Assembly: GCF_001296025.1 (NCBI RefSeq)
Contig: NZ_LJHV01000023.1
Span: forward strand, 124,001-188,000
DNA length: 64,000 bases
DNA from: Porphyrobacter sp. AAP60
Lineage (GTDB): Bacteria > Pseudomonadota > Alphaproteobacteria > Sphingomonadales > Sphingomonadaceae
Reading direction: 5' to 3'
The notes beneath the pieces are model-generated. The model did not search any database, was not told the DNA's origin, and was given only the letters and a program-made list of their open reading frames with translations. Both the position numbers and the translations under genes were made by a program. This document shows, in pieces, positions 27,216-35,224 of the stretch. Each line of letters begins with the position of its first letter. Within the stretch, counting starts at the first letter, position 1.

Positions 27216-28496
27216 ATGAATGCTCCCTGGAAATCCGGCTTGCCCGGCAATCGCGATCCGTTCGCGGCCTATATCTGCGATGACAATGCGCTGGACGTGA
27301 TCCGTCCGGTGGTGATCGAACTGGGCTGGCAGCCGGAAAAGTGCAACAAGGGCGGCCTGCGCAACGCGGTGCAATCGCTTTCGGTCAGCGCTTCCCCGGC
27401 GATCCTGCTGGTTGACCTTTCGGAAAGCGGCGATCCGCTGAACGACATCAACGCGCTGGCCGAAGTGTGCGAACCCGGCACGGTGGTGATCGCCGTCGGC
27501 CAAGTCAATGATGTGCGCCTGTACCGCGATCTGCTGTCCAGCGGCATCCATGATTACCTGCTCAAGCCGCTTTCGGCGCAGCAGGTGCATGATGCGCTCA
27601 ACCAGGCGCTGGCCGTATTCATGTCGCCCAAATCGGGTGATGGCGATGCGTCCAAGCGGCACATCTCCACCGCAGTGGTCGGCACCCGCGGCGGCGTGGG
27701 TGCTTCGACGCTGGCGACATCGCTCGCGTGGCTGTTCGCCGAACAGCACAAGGCACCCACCGCGCTGCTCGATCTCGATGTGCATTTCGGCACCGGCGCG
27801 CTGGCTCTCGATCTGGAGCCGGGCCGCGGCCTGACCGACGCGATCGAGAACCCCAGCCGCATCGATCCGCTGTTCATCGAACGCGCGATGGTGCGGGCCG
27901 GTGATCACCTGTCGATCCTTTCGGCGGAAGCGCCGATCAACCAGCCGCTGATGACCGATGGCGCAGCCTTCGTGCAGCTGGAGGACGAATTCCGTCAGGC
28001 GTTCGAAATGACGGTGATCGATCTGCCACGCAACATGCTGATCAACTTCCCGCAGCTGCTGGCTGACGTGAATCTGGTGGTGCTGACCTGCGAGCTGACG
28101 CTGGCTTCGGCCCGCGACACGATCCGCATCCTTTCCTGGCTCAAGACCAATGCCAGCCACGCCCATCCGATGGTGGTGGCGAACAAGGTGCAGCCCAGCC
28201 TCGCGGAAATCAGCAAGGCCGATTTCGAAGCCTCGATCGAACGCAGGGTCGATTTCGTCGTGCCTTACGACATCAAGGCAGCATCGAACGCGGCCAAGCT
28301 GGGTCAGGTCTTCGTCGATGCCAACCGTTCGAGCAAGGCCACCGCAGCGATCCGCCAGATTGCCGAACGGGTGATGGGTGTCAGCCCGGATGACCTTGGG
28401 TCGATCGGCGATGAAAAGAAGTCGCTGCTTGGTGGGTTCGATCTCAAGTCCTTGCTGGCCAAGAAGCCCAAGGCCGAAGCCGTCGTCAGCGAATAA
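27216..28496 (+). CDS. cpaE: Pilus assembly ATPase-like protein CpaE (TadZ)
   Basis: 426-aa MinD/ParA-like protein that localises the Tad machinery at the cell pole. Residues about 15-135 form a receiver-like domain (ILLVDLSESGDPLNDI; GIHDYLLKPLSAQQVHDAL). The P-loop domain starts VVGTRGGVGASTLATSLAW with a deviant Walker A at 156-165; it lacks the usual GK[ST] lysine pair, as often in TadZ. Further ParA features are ALLDLDVHFGTGALALDL and FEMTVIDLPRNM. It belongs to the cpaA-tadC operon; a 111-base structured gap separates it from tadB. Confidence 0.92.
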   Translation: MNAPWKSGLPGNRDPFAAYICDDNALDVIRPVVIELGWQPEKCNKGGLRNAVQSLSVSASPAILLVDLSESGDPLNDINALAEVCEPGTVVIAVGQVNDVRLYRDLLSSGIHDYLLKPLSAQQVHDALNQALAVFMSPKSGDGDASKRHISTAVVGTRGGVGASTLATSLAWLFAEQHKAPTALLDLDVHFGTGALALDLEPGRGLTDAIENPSRIDPLFIERAMVRAGDHLSILSAEAPINQPLMTDGAAFVQLEDEFRQAFEMTVIDLPRNMLINFPQLLADVNLVVLTCELTLASARDTIRILSWLKTNASHAHPMVVANKVQPSLAEISKADFEASIERRVDFVVPYDIKAASNAAKLGQVFVDANRSSKATAAIRQIAERVMGVSPDDLGSIGDEKKSLLGGFDLKSLLAKKPKAEAVVSE

Positions 28497-28507
28497 GCCT
28501 GCACCTT

Positions 28508-28586
28508 CGCAGCGCCGCATTGCACCGCAGGTGTAGTTCGGCGCTGCGGCGGGCAGCACCGGAACCAATCCGCCGCAAACCGGCGG
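28508..28586 (+). other. Structured spacer between cpaE and tadB
   Basis: The gap, where cpaF usually lies, holds two inverted repeats. cgcagcgccg (28508-28517) pairs with cggcgctgcg (28539-28548), with a weaker inner stem tgcacc/ggtgta. ccgccg (28570-28575) pairs with cggcgg (28581-28586). No T-run follows, so an intrinsic terminator is unlikely; processing, partial termination or mRNA stability control is possible. Confidence 0.5.
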
Positions 28587-28607
28587 GACAAGGCAGGACG
28601 CACAGAT

Positions 28608-29579
28608 ATGGACTTTTTCCAAACCCTGCTGATCACGCTGGTGATTTTCACCGTGCTGGTCGTCGCCTATCTGCTGGTTTCCGGCTCGGGAGCGGGCAAG
28701 GCGCAAAAGCGCCGTGTGGAAGCCCTGCGTTACCGCCACTCCGAAAGCCTGGATGCAAAGGTCGATGCGCAATTCAAGCGCGCCATCGCCGCCCGCAAGC
28801 CCAAGGCCTACAAGGTCAAAGGCGCAGGTTCGCGCACCGAAGCACTTGCCGCGCGGCTTGACCGCACCGGCAAGTCGTGGACGGTCAGCCAGTACCTCTA
28901 CACCACCATCGGTCTGGTGATGGGCATCGCGGTGGTGATCTTCGTGCTCAGCCGCACTCCGCTGCTTTCGCTTGGCGTCGGGCTGGTGATCGGCTGCGGC
29001 CTGCCGCATCTGGTCGTCAACTACCTGATCAACAAGCGCACCAATGCCTTCGTTAACAAGTTTCCCGACGGCATCGAATTGCTGGTGCGCGGACTGCGTT
29101 CGGGCTTGCCGGTCACTGAAACGCTGGGCATCGTCGCCGCCGAAGTGCCAGGGCCTGTGGGCTACGAGTTCAAGAGCGTGATCGATCGCATCAAGGTCGG
29201 CAAGACCATGGAAGACGCGCTGCAGGACACGGCCGACCGGCTGGCAATTTCGGATTTCAACTTCTTCACGATCACGCTGGCGATCCAGCGCGAAACCGGC
29301 GGCAACCTTGCCGAAACCCTGTCGAACCTTGCCGACGTGCTGCGCAAGCGCGCCCAGATGAAGCTCAAAATCCGCGCGATGAGCTCGGAATCCAAGGCTT
29401 CGGCTTACATCGTAGGTTCGCTGCCATTCCTGGTCGGCGGGATGATCATGTACATCAACCCCGAATACATGTCCGGCTTCTTCACCGATGATCGGCTGAT
29501 CGTGGCCGGCCTGGGGGGTGCGATGTGGATGAGCATCGGCGTGTTCATCATGGCCAAGATGGTCAACTTCGAAATCTGA
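28608..29579 (+). CDS. tadB: Tad inner-membrane platform protein TadB
   Basis: 323-aa type II secretion F-domain membrane protein forming, with TadC, the platform for pilin extraction. It has an N-terminal helix (TLLITLVIFTVLVVAYLLVSG), a central hydrophobic pair (about 100-140), and a cytoplasmic T2SF domain (FPDGIELLVRGLRSGLPVTE; DFNFFTITLAIQRETGGNLAETLSNLADVLRKR). C-terminal helices follow (VGSLPFLVGGMIMYINP; WMSIGVFIMAKMVNFEI). The Shine-Dalgarno AGGACG precedes the ATG. tadC follows after 18 bases. Confidence 0.94.
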   Translation: MDFFQTLLITLVIFTVLVVAYLLVSGSGAGKAQKRRVEALRYRHSESLDAKVDAQFKRAIAARKPKAYKVKGAGSRTEALAARLDRTGKSWTVSQYLYTTIGLVMGIAVVIFVLSRTPLLSLGVGLVIGCGLPHLVVNYLINKRTNAFVNKFPDGIELLVRGLRSGLPVTETLGIVAAEVPGPVGYEFKSVIDRIKVGKTMEDALQDTADRLAISDFNFFTITLAIQRETGGNLAETLSNLADVLRKRAQMKLKIRAMSSESKASAYIVGSLPFLVGGMIMYINPEYMSGFFTDDRLIVAGLGGAMWMSIGVFIMAKMVNFEI

Positions 29580-29597
29580 CAGGCGGGGCAACAGACC

Positions 29598-30602
29598 ATG
29601 ATGAACCAACCCAATGGCCCGGTGCTGCTCGGCTTCGACGTTCTCCTCGTCGGAACTGTGCTGGCTGCGGTTGCCGCCTTTGCGGTGATGCTGGCGATTT
29701 ACGCCGCAGTCACTATCCGTGATCCGATGGCCAAACGCGTCAAAGCGCTTGAAGCGCGGCGCGAACAGCTGAAGGCCGGGATCGTCGTTGCCGGATCGAA
29801 AAAACGCACCAGTCTGGTTCGCCGCACCGACACGACCGACAGGGTCAAGGGCCAGCTTGACCGGTTCAACGTGCTCCAAGAAAGCCAGATCGCGCAGATC
29901 CAGCAGAAGATGGCCTATGCCGGTTTCCGCAACAAGGAACTGGCGGTGCTGATCATCGGTGCCCGCGCCATCCTGCCGATTGTGCTGGGCGGCCTTGCCG
30001 CGATCATGATCTACTGGCTGGACATGTGGCCCGACTGGGGCCCGATGAAGCGCGTCATGGCGTTCTCCGCCGCCGTGCTGGTGGGCTACAAGGGCCCGGA
30101 AACCTACATCAGCAATCTGGCAACCAAGCGGACCAAGGAAATCCAGAAAGGTCTGCCTGATGCGCTCGATCTGCTGGTCATCTGCGCGGAAGCTGGCCTG
30201 ACAGTCGACGCCGCGTTCAACCGCGTCGCCAAGGAGCTGGGCCGCGCCTATCCCGAACTGGGCGAGGAATTCCAGCTGACCGCAATCGAACTGTCATTCC
30301 TCAATGAACGCAAGATGGCATTCAACAACTTCGCCTATCGCGTCAATCTGGAGGCCGTGAAAGGCGTGGTGACCACCATGATCCAGACCGAGCGGTACGG
30401 CACCCCGCTGGCGAGCGCCCTGCGCGTGCTGTCAGCCGAATTCCGCAACGAACGCATGATGCGCGCCGAAGAAAAGGCCGCGCGCCTGCCCGCAATCATG
30501 ACGATCCCGCTGATCGTGTTCATTCTGCCGACGCTCTTCGTCATCATTCTTGGCCCGGCAGCCTGCGCGATCTCGGACAACTTCGTCAACGCGCCGAAAT
30601 AG
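29598..30602 (+). CDS. tadC: Tad inner-membrane platform protein TadC
   Basis: 334-aa T2SF-domain protein, paralogue of TadB. It has an N-terminal helix (FDVLLVGTVLAAVAAFAVMLAIYAAV), a basic cytoplasmic stretch (KRVKALEARREQLKAG) and central helices. The T2SF domain reads LPDALDLLVICAEAGLTVDAAFNRV and so on, with AYRVNLEAVKGVVTTMIQTERYGTPLASALRVLS. A terminal helix ends the protein. Last gene of the cluster before a hairpin. There is no tadD, tadE, tadF or tadG after it; the next gene is on the other strand. Confidence 0.93.
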   Translation: MMNQPNGPVLLGFDVLLVGTVLAAVAAFAVMLAIYAAVTIRDPMAKRVKALEARREQLKAGIVVAGSKKRTSLVRRTDTTDRVKGQLDRFNVLQESQIAQIQQKMAYAGFRNKELAVLIIGARAILPIVLGGLAAIMIYWLDMWPDWGPMKRVMAFSAAVLVGYKGPETYISNLATKRTKEIQKGLPDALDLLVICAEAGLTVDAAFNRVAKELGRAYPELGEEFQLTAIELSFLNERKMAFNNFAYRVNLEAVKGVVTTMIQTERYGTPLASALRVLSAEFRNERMMRAEEKAARLPAIMTIPLIVFILPTLFVIILGPAACAISDNFVNAPK

Positions 30603-30615
30603 CATCACGGGGATT

Positions 30616-30656
30616 GGGCCGGACGGGGTTAATACCCTGCGCCGGCCCGCTCTTCT
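30616..30656 (+). terminator. Probable terminator of the Tad cluster
   Basis: gggccgg (30616-30622) pairs with ccggccc (30642-30648). Between them, gggg and ccc can add an inner stem, and the pyrimidine-rich gctcttctt follows. It lies 14 bases after the tadC stop and just before the convergent marR-type gene end. Confidence 0.55.
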
Positions 30657-30665
30657 TATTCCAAC

Positions 30666-31154
30666 CTATTCGGGCTGTGCCCCGCATTGGCGCGCGAGCA
30701 GCATGGCACGCTGGCGCAGGCCTGCCAGCAGACGGCGCAACGCCTCTTCCTCCCCCGGAGCAAGCCCGTCGAGCAATTCATGCTCGGTTGCGCGGGCCAG
30801 CGGCATGACTTCGGCATGGATTCTGCGGCCTTCGACGGTCAGTTCCAATAGGTGCGAACGACCATCGCCGGGATTGGGTACCCGCCCCACCAACCCGCGT
30901 TCTTCCAGCACCTTGACCGCGCGGTTGACAGCCACCTTGTCCATCACAGTCGCCGCCGTCAGACCCCGCTGGGTTATGCTGCCCCCGTCGCCCAGCACCG
31001 CCATGATCCGCCATTCGGTAACCTTCAGGCCGAACCGCTTGCGATACCGCTCCGCAATCAGCCCGCTGACCGCGTTGGAGGCCACCGAAAGCTGATAGGG
31101 CAGGAAGCCTGCAAGCTGGCCCGTGCCTTCATTTATAAAAGTGTCATCATTCAT
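30666..31154 (-). CDS. MarR-family transcriptional regulator
   Basis: 162-aa winged-helix regulator (from the ATG at 31154: MNDDTFINEGTGQLAGFLPYQL). The wHTH is clear: FGLKVTEWRIMAVLGDGGSITQ, then TAATVMDKVAVNRAVKVLEERGL and the wing VGRVPNPGDGRSHLLELT. The start overlaps the 3' end of the enoyl-CoA hydratase gene by eight bases, so it is translated from the acyl-CoA transcript and may control that pathway. The effector is unknown, but ligands of MarR proteins in such settings are often aromatic acids or acyl-CoAs (inference). Confidence 0.88.
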   Translation of the reverse strand: MNDDTFINEGTGQLAGFLPYQLSVASNAVSGLIAERYRKRFGLKVTEWRIMAVLGDGGSITQRGLTAATVMDKVAVNRAVKVLEERGLVGRVPNPGDGRSHLLELTVEGRRIHAEVMPLARATEHELLDGLAPGEEEALRRLLAGLRQRAMLLARQCGAQPE

Positions 31155-32019
31155 AGGGGCGCGCGTCCCACCACGGGTAGAAATCGGGCATGTCAGCGCT
31201 GACCTTGCCGGGATACATGGGTTTGCGCTTTTCAAGGAAGCTGGCGATGCCTTCCTTGGCGTCGGCCCCGCGCGAGAGGCGGTAGATTGCGCGGCTATCG
31301 ATCTTGTGCGCTTCCATCGGGTGATCGGTGCTCATCAGGCGCCACATCATCGCTCGGGTCATGGCGACGGAGATGGCAGAGGTGTTGTCGGCGATCTCGC
31401 GCGCCAGAGACTGCGCCTCATGGAGCAGGTCTTCAGGAGCGTGGATCGACCGAACGAGGCCCCCTGCCTTGGCCTCCTCGGCATCGAAGATGCGGCCGGT
31501 GTAGCACCATTCGAGCGCCTGCTGGATGCCGACAATGCGCGGCAGGAACCAGCTCGACGCCGCTTCGGGCACGATCCCGCGCCGGGCGAACACAAAGCCG
31601 TAACGCGCCGTGGCGCTGGCAAGGCGGATATCCATCGCCAGCTGCATCGTCGCGCCAACACCCACCGCCACACCATTGCAGGCGGAAATCAGCGGCTTTT
31701 TGCTTTCGAACAGCCGCAGCGTCAGCAATCCGCCGCCATCGCGCACGCGGGGATCGGACAGATCATCGACCTGTGTGGGATCGGAGAATACATGCCCTCC
31801 CCCTTCCGGTGTCAGATCGGCGCCTGCGCAAAAGGCGCGTTCGCCCGCGCCAGTGAAGATTACGGCGCGCACCGCATCATCGGCATCGATATCGTCCATC
31901 GCGGCGATGATCTCCTCCCCCATGGTGCGGGTGTAGGCGTTCATCTTGTCCGGGCGGTTCAGGGTGATGGTGGCGATGCCATCGGCCTTGGTGACGATGA
32001 TCTGGGTAAAGGTGGTCAT
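31147..32019 (-). CDS. Enoyl-CoA hydratase/isomerase (crotonase family)
   Basis: 290-aa crotonase-fold enzyme, beginning MTTFTQIIVTKADGIATITL. The oxyanion-hole segments are GAGERAFCAGADLTPEGGG and, later, ACNGVAVGVGATMQLAMDIRLA. In place of the classical catalytic Glu pair I see RRGIVPEAASSWFLPRIVG, in which Glu is retained. GAGGGATTTTGC before 32019 fixes the start; the longer frame to 32193 runs through a terminator hairpin. The position after thiolase and SDR genes suggests beta-oxidation of a short or branched acyl-CoA. Confidence 0.88.
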   Translation of the reverse strand: MTTFTQIIVTKADGIATITLNRPDKMNAYTRTMGEEIIAAMDDIDADDAVRAVIFTGAGERAFCAGADLTPEGGGHVFSDPTQVDDLSDPRVRDGGGLLTLRLFESKKPLISACNGVAVGVGATMQLAMDIRLASATARYGFVFARRGIVPEAASSWFLPRIVGIQQALEWCYTGRIFDAEEAKAGGLVRSIHAPEDLLHEAQSLAREIADNTSAISVAMTRAMMWRLMSTDHPMEAHKIDSRAIYRLSRGADAKEGIASFLEKRKPMYPGKVSADMPDFYPWWDARPYE

Positions 32020-32066
32020 GCAAAATCCCTCTCTCGGTGCGGCGCCTGTGATGCCATGCTGCGGCC

Positions 32067-32093
32067 AAAAGAAAACCCCCGCAAAAGCGAGGG
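32067..32093 (-). terminator. Rho-independent terminator in the SDR to hydratase gap
   Basis: On the minus strand a stem (ccctcgc / gcggggg with one mismatch-tolerant pair) around a tttt loop is followed by ttttcttttgg. This is a classic intrinsic terminator for transcripts coming through the SDR gene. It lies about 130 bases past that stop and upstream of the hydratase start, so the hydratase and MarR genes probably have their own promoter. Confidence 0.75.
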
Positions 32094-32192
32094 TCTTCCT
32101 TTGGGCTATCCTGACCGGGTCCAGGCCGGGCCAGACCCGGCCTAGACCCCCCTTAGGTCGCTCTAGACCCCTTCTTGCCTCACCTTGCCGCA

Positions 32193-32210
32193 ATGTTTCA
32201 CGTGAAACAT
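32193..32210. promoter_or_regulatory. parS-like centromere site (ParB-binding palindrome)
   Basis: The 16-mer tgtttcacgtgaaaca at 32194-32209 is a perfect palindrome and matches the consensus chromosomal parS bound by ParB/Spo0J. The palindrome extends one more base each side to 18 bp. It lies 14 bases beyond the SDR stop in an intergenic gap. parS sites normally cluster near the chromosome origin. The parA and parB genes are not in this window. Confidence 0.85.
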
Positions 32211-32223
32211 CGGGCGTTCTGGT

Positions 32224-33009
32224 TCAGCGCGGGGCCATCCGTATGCCGCCATCCAGACGCACGTCCTCGCCATTGAAATAGCCGGTTTCGATCATGGTCA
32301 TGGCGAGCTTGGCATATTCCACCGGCATACCCAGACGCTTGGGGAACGGCACAGAAGCCGCCAGCGCATCGCGTACGTTCTGGGGCGCTGCGGCGAGCAG
32401 CGGGGTGTCGAAAATGCCCGGCAGGATCGTGTTGACGCGGATGCCTTCGTTCATCAGGTCACGCGCGATGGGCAGGGTCATCCCGATCACGCCAGCCTTC
32501 GATGCCGAATAGGCCGCCTGACCGATCTGGCCATCCTCGCCCGCCACCGAAGCGGTGTTGACGATTGCCCCGCGCTCGCCATTTTCGTCGATCGGATCGA
32601 GGCTCATCATCCCCGCAGCCGATTTGGCGATGCAGCGGAAGGTGCCGATCAGGTTGACCTGAATGACGAAATCGAACGCGCTGACGGGGAAGTGCTTGAT
32701 CGAGCCATCTTCCTTGGAACGGCTGGCGGTCTTGATCGCGTTGCCGATCCCGGCGCAGTTCACAAGGATCCGTTCTTGCCCGTGGGCGGCACGCGCCTTG
32801 GCGAAACCAGCATCAACGTCTTCATCGCTGGTCACATTGACCTTGCAGAACACGCCGCCGATTTCGGCCGCAAGCGCTTCGCCCTTTTCCTCGTTCATGT
32901 CGAAGATCGCGACCTTGGCGCCCTTGGCCGCCAGCGCGCGCGCGGTGGCCGCGCCGAGGCCCGAAGCACCGCCGGTCACGACGGCAGGGGTATTGGTTGA
33001 AACTTCCAT
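32224..33009 (-). CDS. Short-chain dehydrogenase, 3-hydroxyacyl-CoA dehydrogenase type 2-like
   Basis: 261-aa classical SDR. The NAD-binding TGGASGLG is near residues 12-19, the acidic residue after beta-2 is in VAIFDMNEEKG, the NAG motif is LVNCAGIGNA, and the catalytic Ser and YxxxK are in NTASVAGEDGQIGQAAYSASKAG. The end VRLDGGIRMAPR and the insert KTASRSKEDGSIKHFP resemble human HSD10-type 3-hydroxy-2-methylacyl-CoA dehydrogenases. Start 33009 has AAGGA upstream; a frame from 33057 would only translate the repeat element (PFDKLRANG). It lies between thiolase and hydratase genes, consistent with acyl-CoA oxidation. Confidence 0.88.
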   Translation of the reverse strand: MEVSTNTPAVVTGGASGLGAATARALAAKGAKVAIFDMNEEKGEALAAEIGGVFCKVNVTSDEDVDAGFAKARAAHGQERILVNCAGIGNAIKTASRSKEDGSIKHFPVSAFDFVIQVNLIGTFRCIAKSAAGMMSLDPIDENGERGAIVNTASVAGEDGQIGQAAYSASKAGVIGMTLPIARDLMNEGIRVNTILPGIFDTPLLAAAPQNVRDALAASVPFPKRLGMPVEYAKLAMTMIETGYFNGEDVRLDGGIRMAPR

Positions 33010-33025
33010 CTGAGATTTCCTTTTA

Positions 33026-33117
33026 CCGTTCGCCCTGAGCTTGTCGAAGGGCTGCACTTTCTTCTGTCCCGCGTCCTTTCAGGAAGGACTGTGCTTCGAC
33101 AAGCTCAGCACGAACGG
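33026..33117. repeat. Interspersed inverted repeat (gagcttgtcgaag type)
   Basis: The left arm 33026-33056 (ccgttcgccctgagcttgtc and on) and the right arm 33091-33117 (gtgcttcgacaagctcagca and on) are imperfect reverse complements. Between them is a smaller hairpin gtcctt-tcagga-aggac at 33073-33089. Copies of this unit are common between genes of sphingomonads and other proteobacteria, and their translation (PFDKLRANG or LRQAQHERG) is a frequent false N-terminus. It lies between the SDR and thiolase genes. Confidence 0.75.
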
Positions 33118-33132
33118 GGTTGGTTGTTGAAC

Positions 33133-34302
33133 TCAAAGCGCCTCGATAATCGTGACGTTGGCGACACCGCCGCCTTCGCACATGGTCTGCAAACCATATT
33201 TCTTGCCGTTGCGCTTCAAGGCGTGAACCAGCGTCGCCATCAGCTTGGTGCCCGAGGCGCCAAGCGGGTGGCCCAGCGCAATCGCACCGCCATGGATGTT
33301 GAGCCGCTCAGGGTCAGCCCCGGTGTGCTTCAGCCAGGCCAGCGGCACCGAAGCGAAGGCTTCGTTGACTTCGAACAGGTCGATATCGTCGATCGTCAGC
33401 CCGGCGCGCTGCAAGGCGCGGTCGGTCGCGAACAGCGGTTCTTCGAGCATGATCACCGGATCGCCTGCGGTAACGGTAAGGTTGTGGATGCGCGCCAGCG
33501 GGGTCAGGCCATAGCGCTTCAGCGCCGCCTCGCTCACCACCAGCACCGCCGAGGAACCATCGCAGATCTGGCTGGACGACGCCGCCGTCAACGCACCGTC
33601 GGGCGAAAGCAGTTTGACCCCGGCAATGCCTTCCAGCGTCGCATCGAAGCGGATGCCTTCATCCACGGTATGCATCGCCTGACCTTCGGGTGTTTCGATG
33701 GCAACCGGCACAATCTCGCGCCCGAAAGCATCAGCCTTGGTCGCGGCGATCGCCTTCTGGTGGCTGGCATAGGCGAACCGGTCGAGATCATCTTTGGTGA
33801 AGCCGTGCTTCTTGACGATCATCTCGGCGCCCATGAACTGGCTGAAATTGATGCCGGGGAACTTCGCTTCGATACCGTCGGCCTTGGCATAAAGGCCTTC
33901 TTTCATGTGCAGCGTGACGTTCGACCCCATCGGCACGCGGGTCATGCTTTCCACGCCGCTGGCGATCACGACGTCTTGCGTGCCGCTCATCACGGCCTGG
34001 GCTGCGAACTGGATCGCCTGCTGGCTGGAGCCGCACTGACGGTCAATCGTCACCGCCGGGGTCGATTGCGGCAGCAGCTTGGACGCAAGCACGCCCATCC
34101 GCCCCACCTGCAATGCCTGCTCCCCTGCCTGACTGACACAGCCGGTAATCACATCGTCAATCGCCGCAGGATCGATCCCGCTGCGTTCGACAATCGCATC
34201 GAGCGACTGCGCCAGAAGGTCAACCGGGTGCACTCCGGCCAGACGTCCGCCGCGGCGGCCGCCAGCGGTACGCACGGCTTCAACGATATAGGCAGTGGTC
34301 AT
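33133..34302 (-). CDS. Acetyl-CoA acetyltransferase-type thiolase
   Basis: 389-aa thiolase that cleaves 3-ketoacyl-CoA (or condenses two acyl-CoAs). The active-site nucleophile is Cys90 (DRQCGSSQQA), the His is 345 (GGAIALGHPLGASG) and the second Cys is 375 (TMCEGGGVAN). NEAFASVPLAW is also typical. Chain-length preference cannot be read from sequence. It is the first gene of the minus-strand run thiolase, SDR, hydratase, MarR; the interspersed repeat separates it from the SDR gene. It is divergent from the oxygenase operon, and the 145-base gap holds no clear promoter. Confidence 0.93.
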   Translation of the reverse strand: MTTAYIVEAVRTAGGRRGGRLAGVHPVDLLAQSLDAIVERSGIDPAAIDDVITGCVSQAGEQALQVGRMGVLASKLLPQSTPAVTIDRQCGSSQQAIQFAAQAVMSGTQDVVIASGVESMTRVPMGSNVTLHMKEGLYAKADGIEAKFPGINFSQFMGAEMIVKKHGFTKDDLDRFAYASHQKAIAATKADAFGREIVPVAIETPEGQAMHTVDEGIRFDATLEGIAGVKLLSPDGALTAASSSQICDGSSAVLVVSEAALKRYGLTPLARIHNLTVTAGDPVIMLEEPLFATDRALQRAGLTIDDIDLFEVNEAFASVPLAWLKHTGADPERLNIHGGAIALGHPLGASGTKLMATLVHALKRNGKKYGLQTMCEGGGVANVTIIEAL

Positions 34303-34492
34303 ATCTCTCTCCCTTCGCAGGCCCCTTCACCGGGCCGGGCGCGTGGCGGCGCAATCAGTTTCGCTTCGCCACCCGCTTATGGCACCCGCCTATTGGAGCA
34401 AGGGGGTCAAATCAAGCGAGCAAAATGGATGGTAACAATGTGACCGGGTGCTTGCCATGCACGCTGCACAGTGGCAGCAGTCCGCCGTGCCT

Positions 34493-35224
34493 ATGCGAAC
34501 ATTGTTTGAACTCAACCCGGCGCTTGACCGCGCAGGCCTTGCAGCACGATTTGCCGCCACCGGCCGCGTGCAGGTGCGAGATGTCCTCACCCCGCAAAGC
34601 GCGCGTGAATTGCTGATGGTGCTGGCCAAAGGCACCGCGTGGGGCATGGCGGTGGGTGCTGGCGATGCCCCGCCGCGCAGCTTTCGCGCCGCCGAAACGC
34701 GTGATCCGCAAGCCCAGCAGGCCTTGCAGCAAGCCGCCCGCAATGCCGAAGAACACAGTGCCCGCGGCGAATATGGCTTCCGCTTCGCGCATTACCCGAT
34801 CCTGACTGCGGTACAGGAAGGCTGGGACCCGGGCGGACCGCACGAGGTGCTGCTTGAACACCTCAACGCGCCCGATTTCATGAACTTTGCACGCGAAGTC
34901 ACAGGGCTGCCCGGTCTGCACAAGGCCGATGGGCAAAGCACCCTGTACGCGCCCGGCCATTATCTGGGCCGCCACATCGACAGCCACGTGGCCGAAGGCT
35001 GGGAAGTCGCCTACGTCCTCAATCTGGCGCGGGAAGACTGGCATCCCGATTGGGGCGGCTATCTTCTGTTCCTTGATGATGATGGCGATGTGGTGGAAGG
35101 TTTCCGGCCCCGCTTCAACGCTCTCAACCTGTTCCGCGTGCCTCAGCCACATCTCGTCAGCTATGTCCCGCCTTTCGCGCCATTGGGCAGGATGGCTGTG
35201 ACCGGCTGGCTGCGCAGCGGATGA
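34493..35224 (+). CDS. 2-oxoglutarate/Fe(II)-dependent oxygenase, prolyl-hydroxylase-like
   Basis: About 243 aa from the ATG at 34493 (MRTLFELNPALDRAGL); other in-frame starts are GTG 34448 and ATG 34457, all with weak Shine-Dalgarno sites. Metal ligands, counted from the 34448 start, are His176 and Asp178 (GHYLGRHIDSHVAEGW) and His235 (VPQPHLVSYV). The 2OG-binding Arg is 248 (LGRMAVTGWL). The jelly-roll strand WGGYLLFLDDDGDV and FRPRFNALNLFRVP match SM-20/prolyl-4-hydroxylase-like enzymes. No signal peptide, so cytoplasmic. Its stop overlaps the next start (ATGA). The substrate is unknown; a protein side chain is plausible by family. Confidence 0.8.
   Translation: MRTLFELNPALDRAGLAARFAATGRVQVRDVLTPQSARELLMVLAKGTAWGMAVGAGDAPPRSFRAAETRDPQAQQALQQAARNAEEHSARGEYGFRFAHYPILTAVQEGWDPGGPHEVLLEHLNAPDFMNFAREVTGLPGLHKADGQSTLYAPGHYLGRHIDSHVAEGWEVAYVLNLAREDWHPDWGGYLLFLDDDGDVVEGFRPRFNALNLFRVPQPHLVSYVPPFAPLGRMAVTGWLRSG

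Noticed and set aside
26592..29879. 1095-codon open frame on the minus strand across cpaD, cpaE and tadB
   Set aside because: It is antisense to three clearly conserved Tad genes. It has no recognisable domain and is His/Gln/Arg-rich in the way GC-rich antisense frames are.
32020..32193. Extension of the enoyl-CoA hydratase to 32193
   Set aside because: Would translate through a terminator hairpin; the good ribosome-binding site is at the 32019 start.
33010..33057. Extension of the SDR with PFDKLRANG
   Set aside because: That peptide is the translation of an interspersed repeat, not protein sequence.
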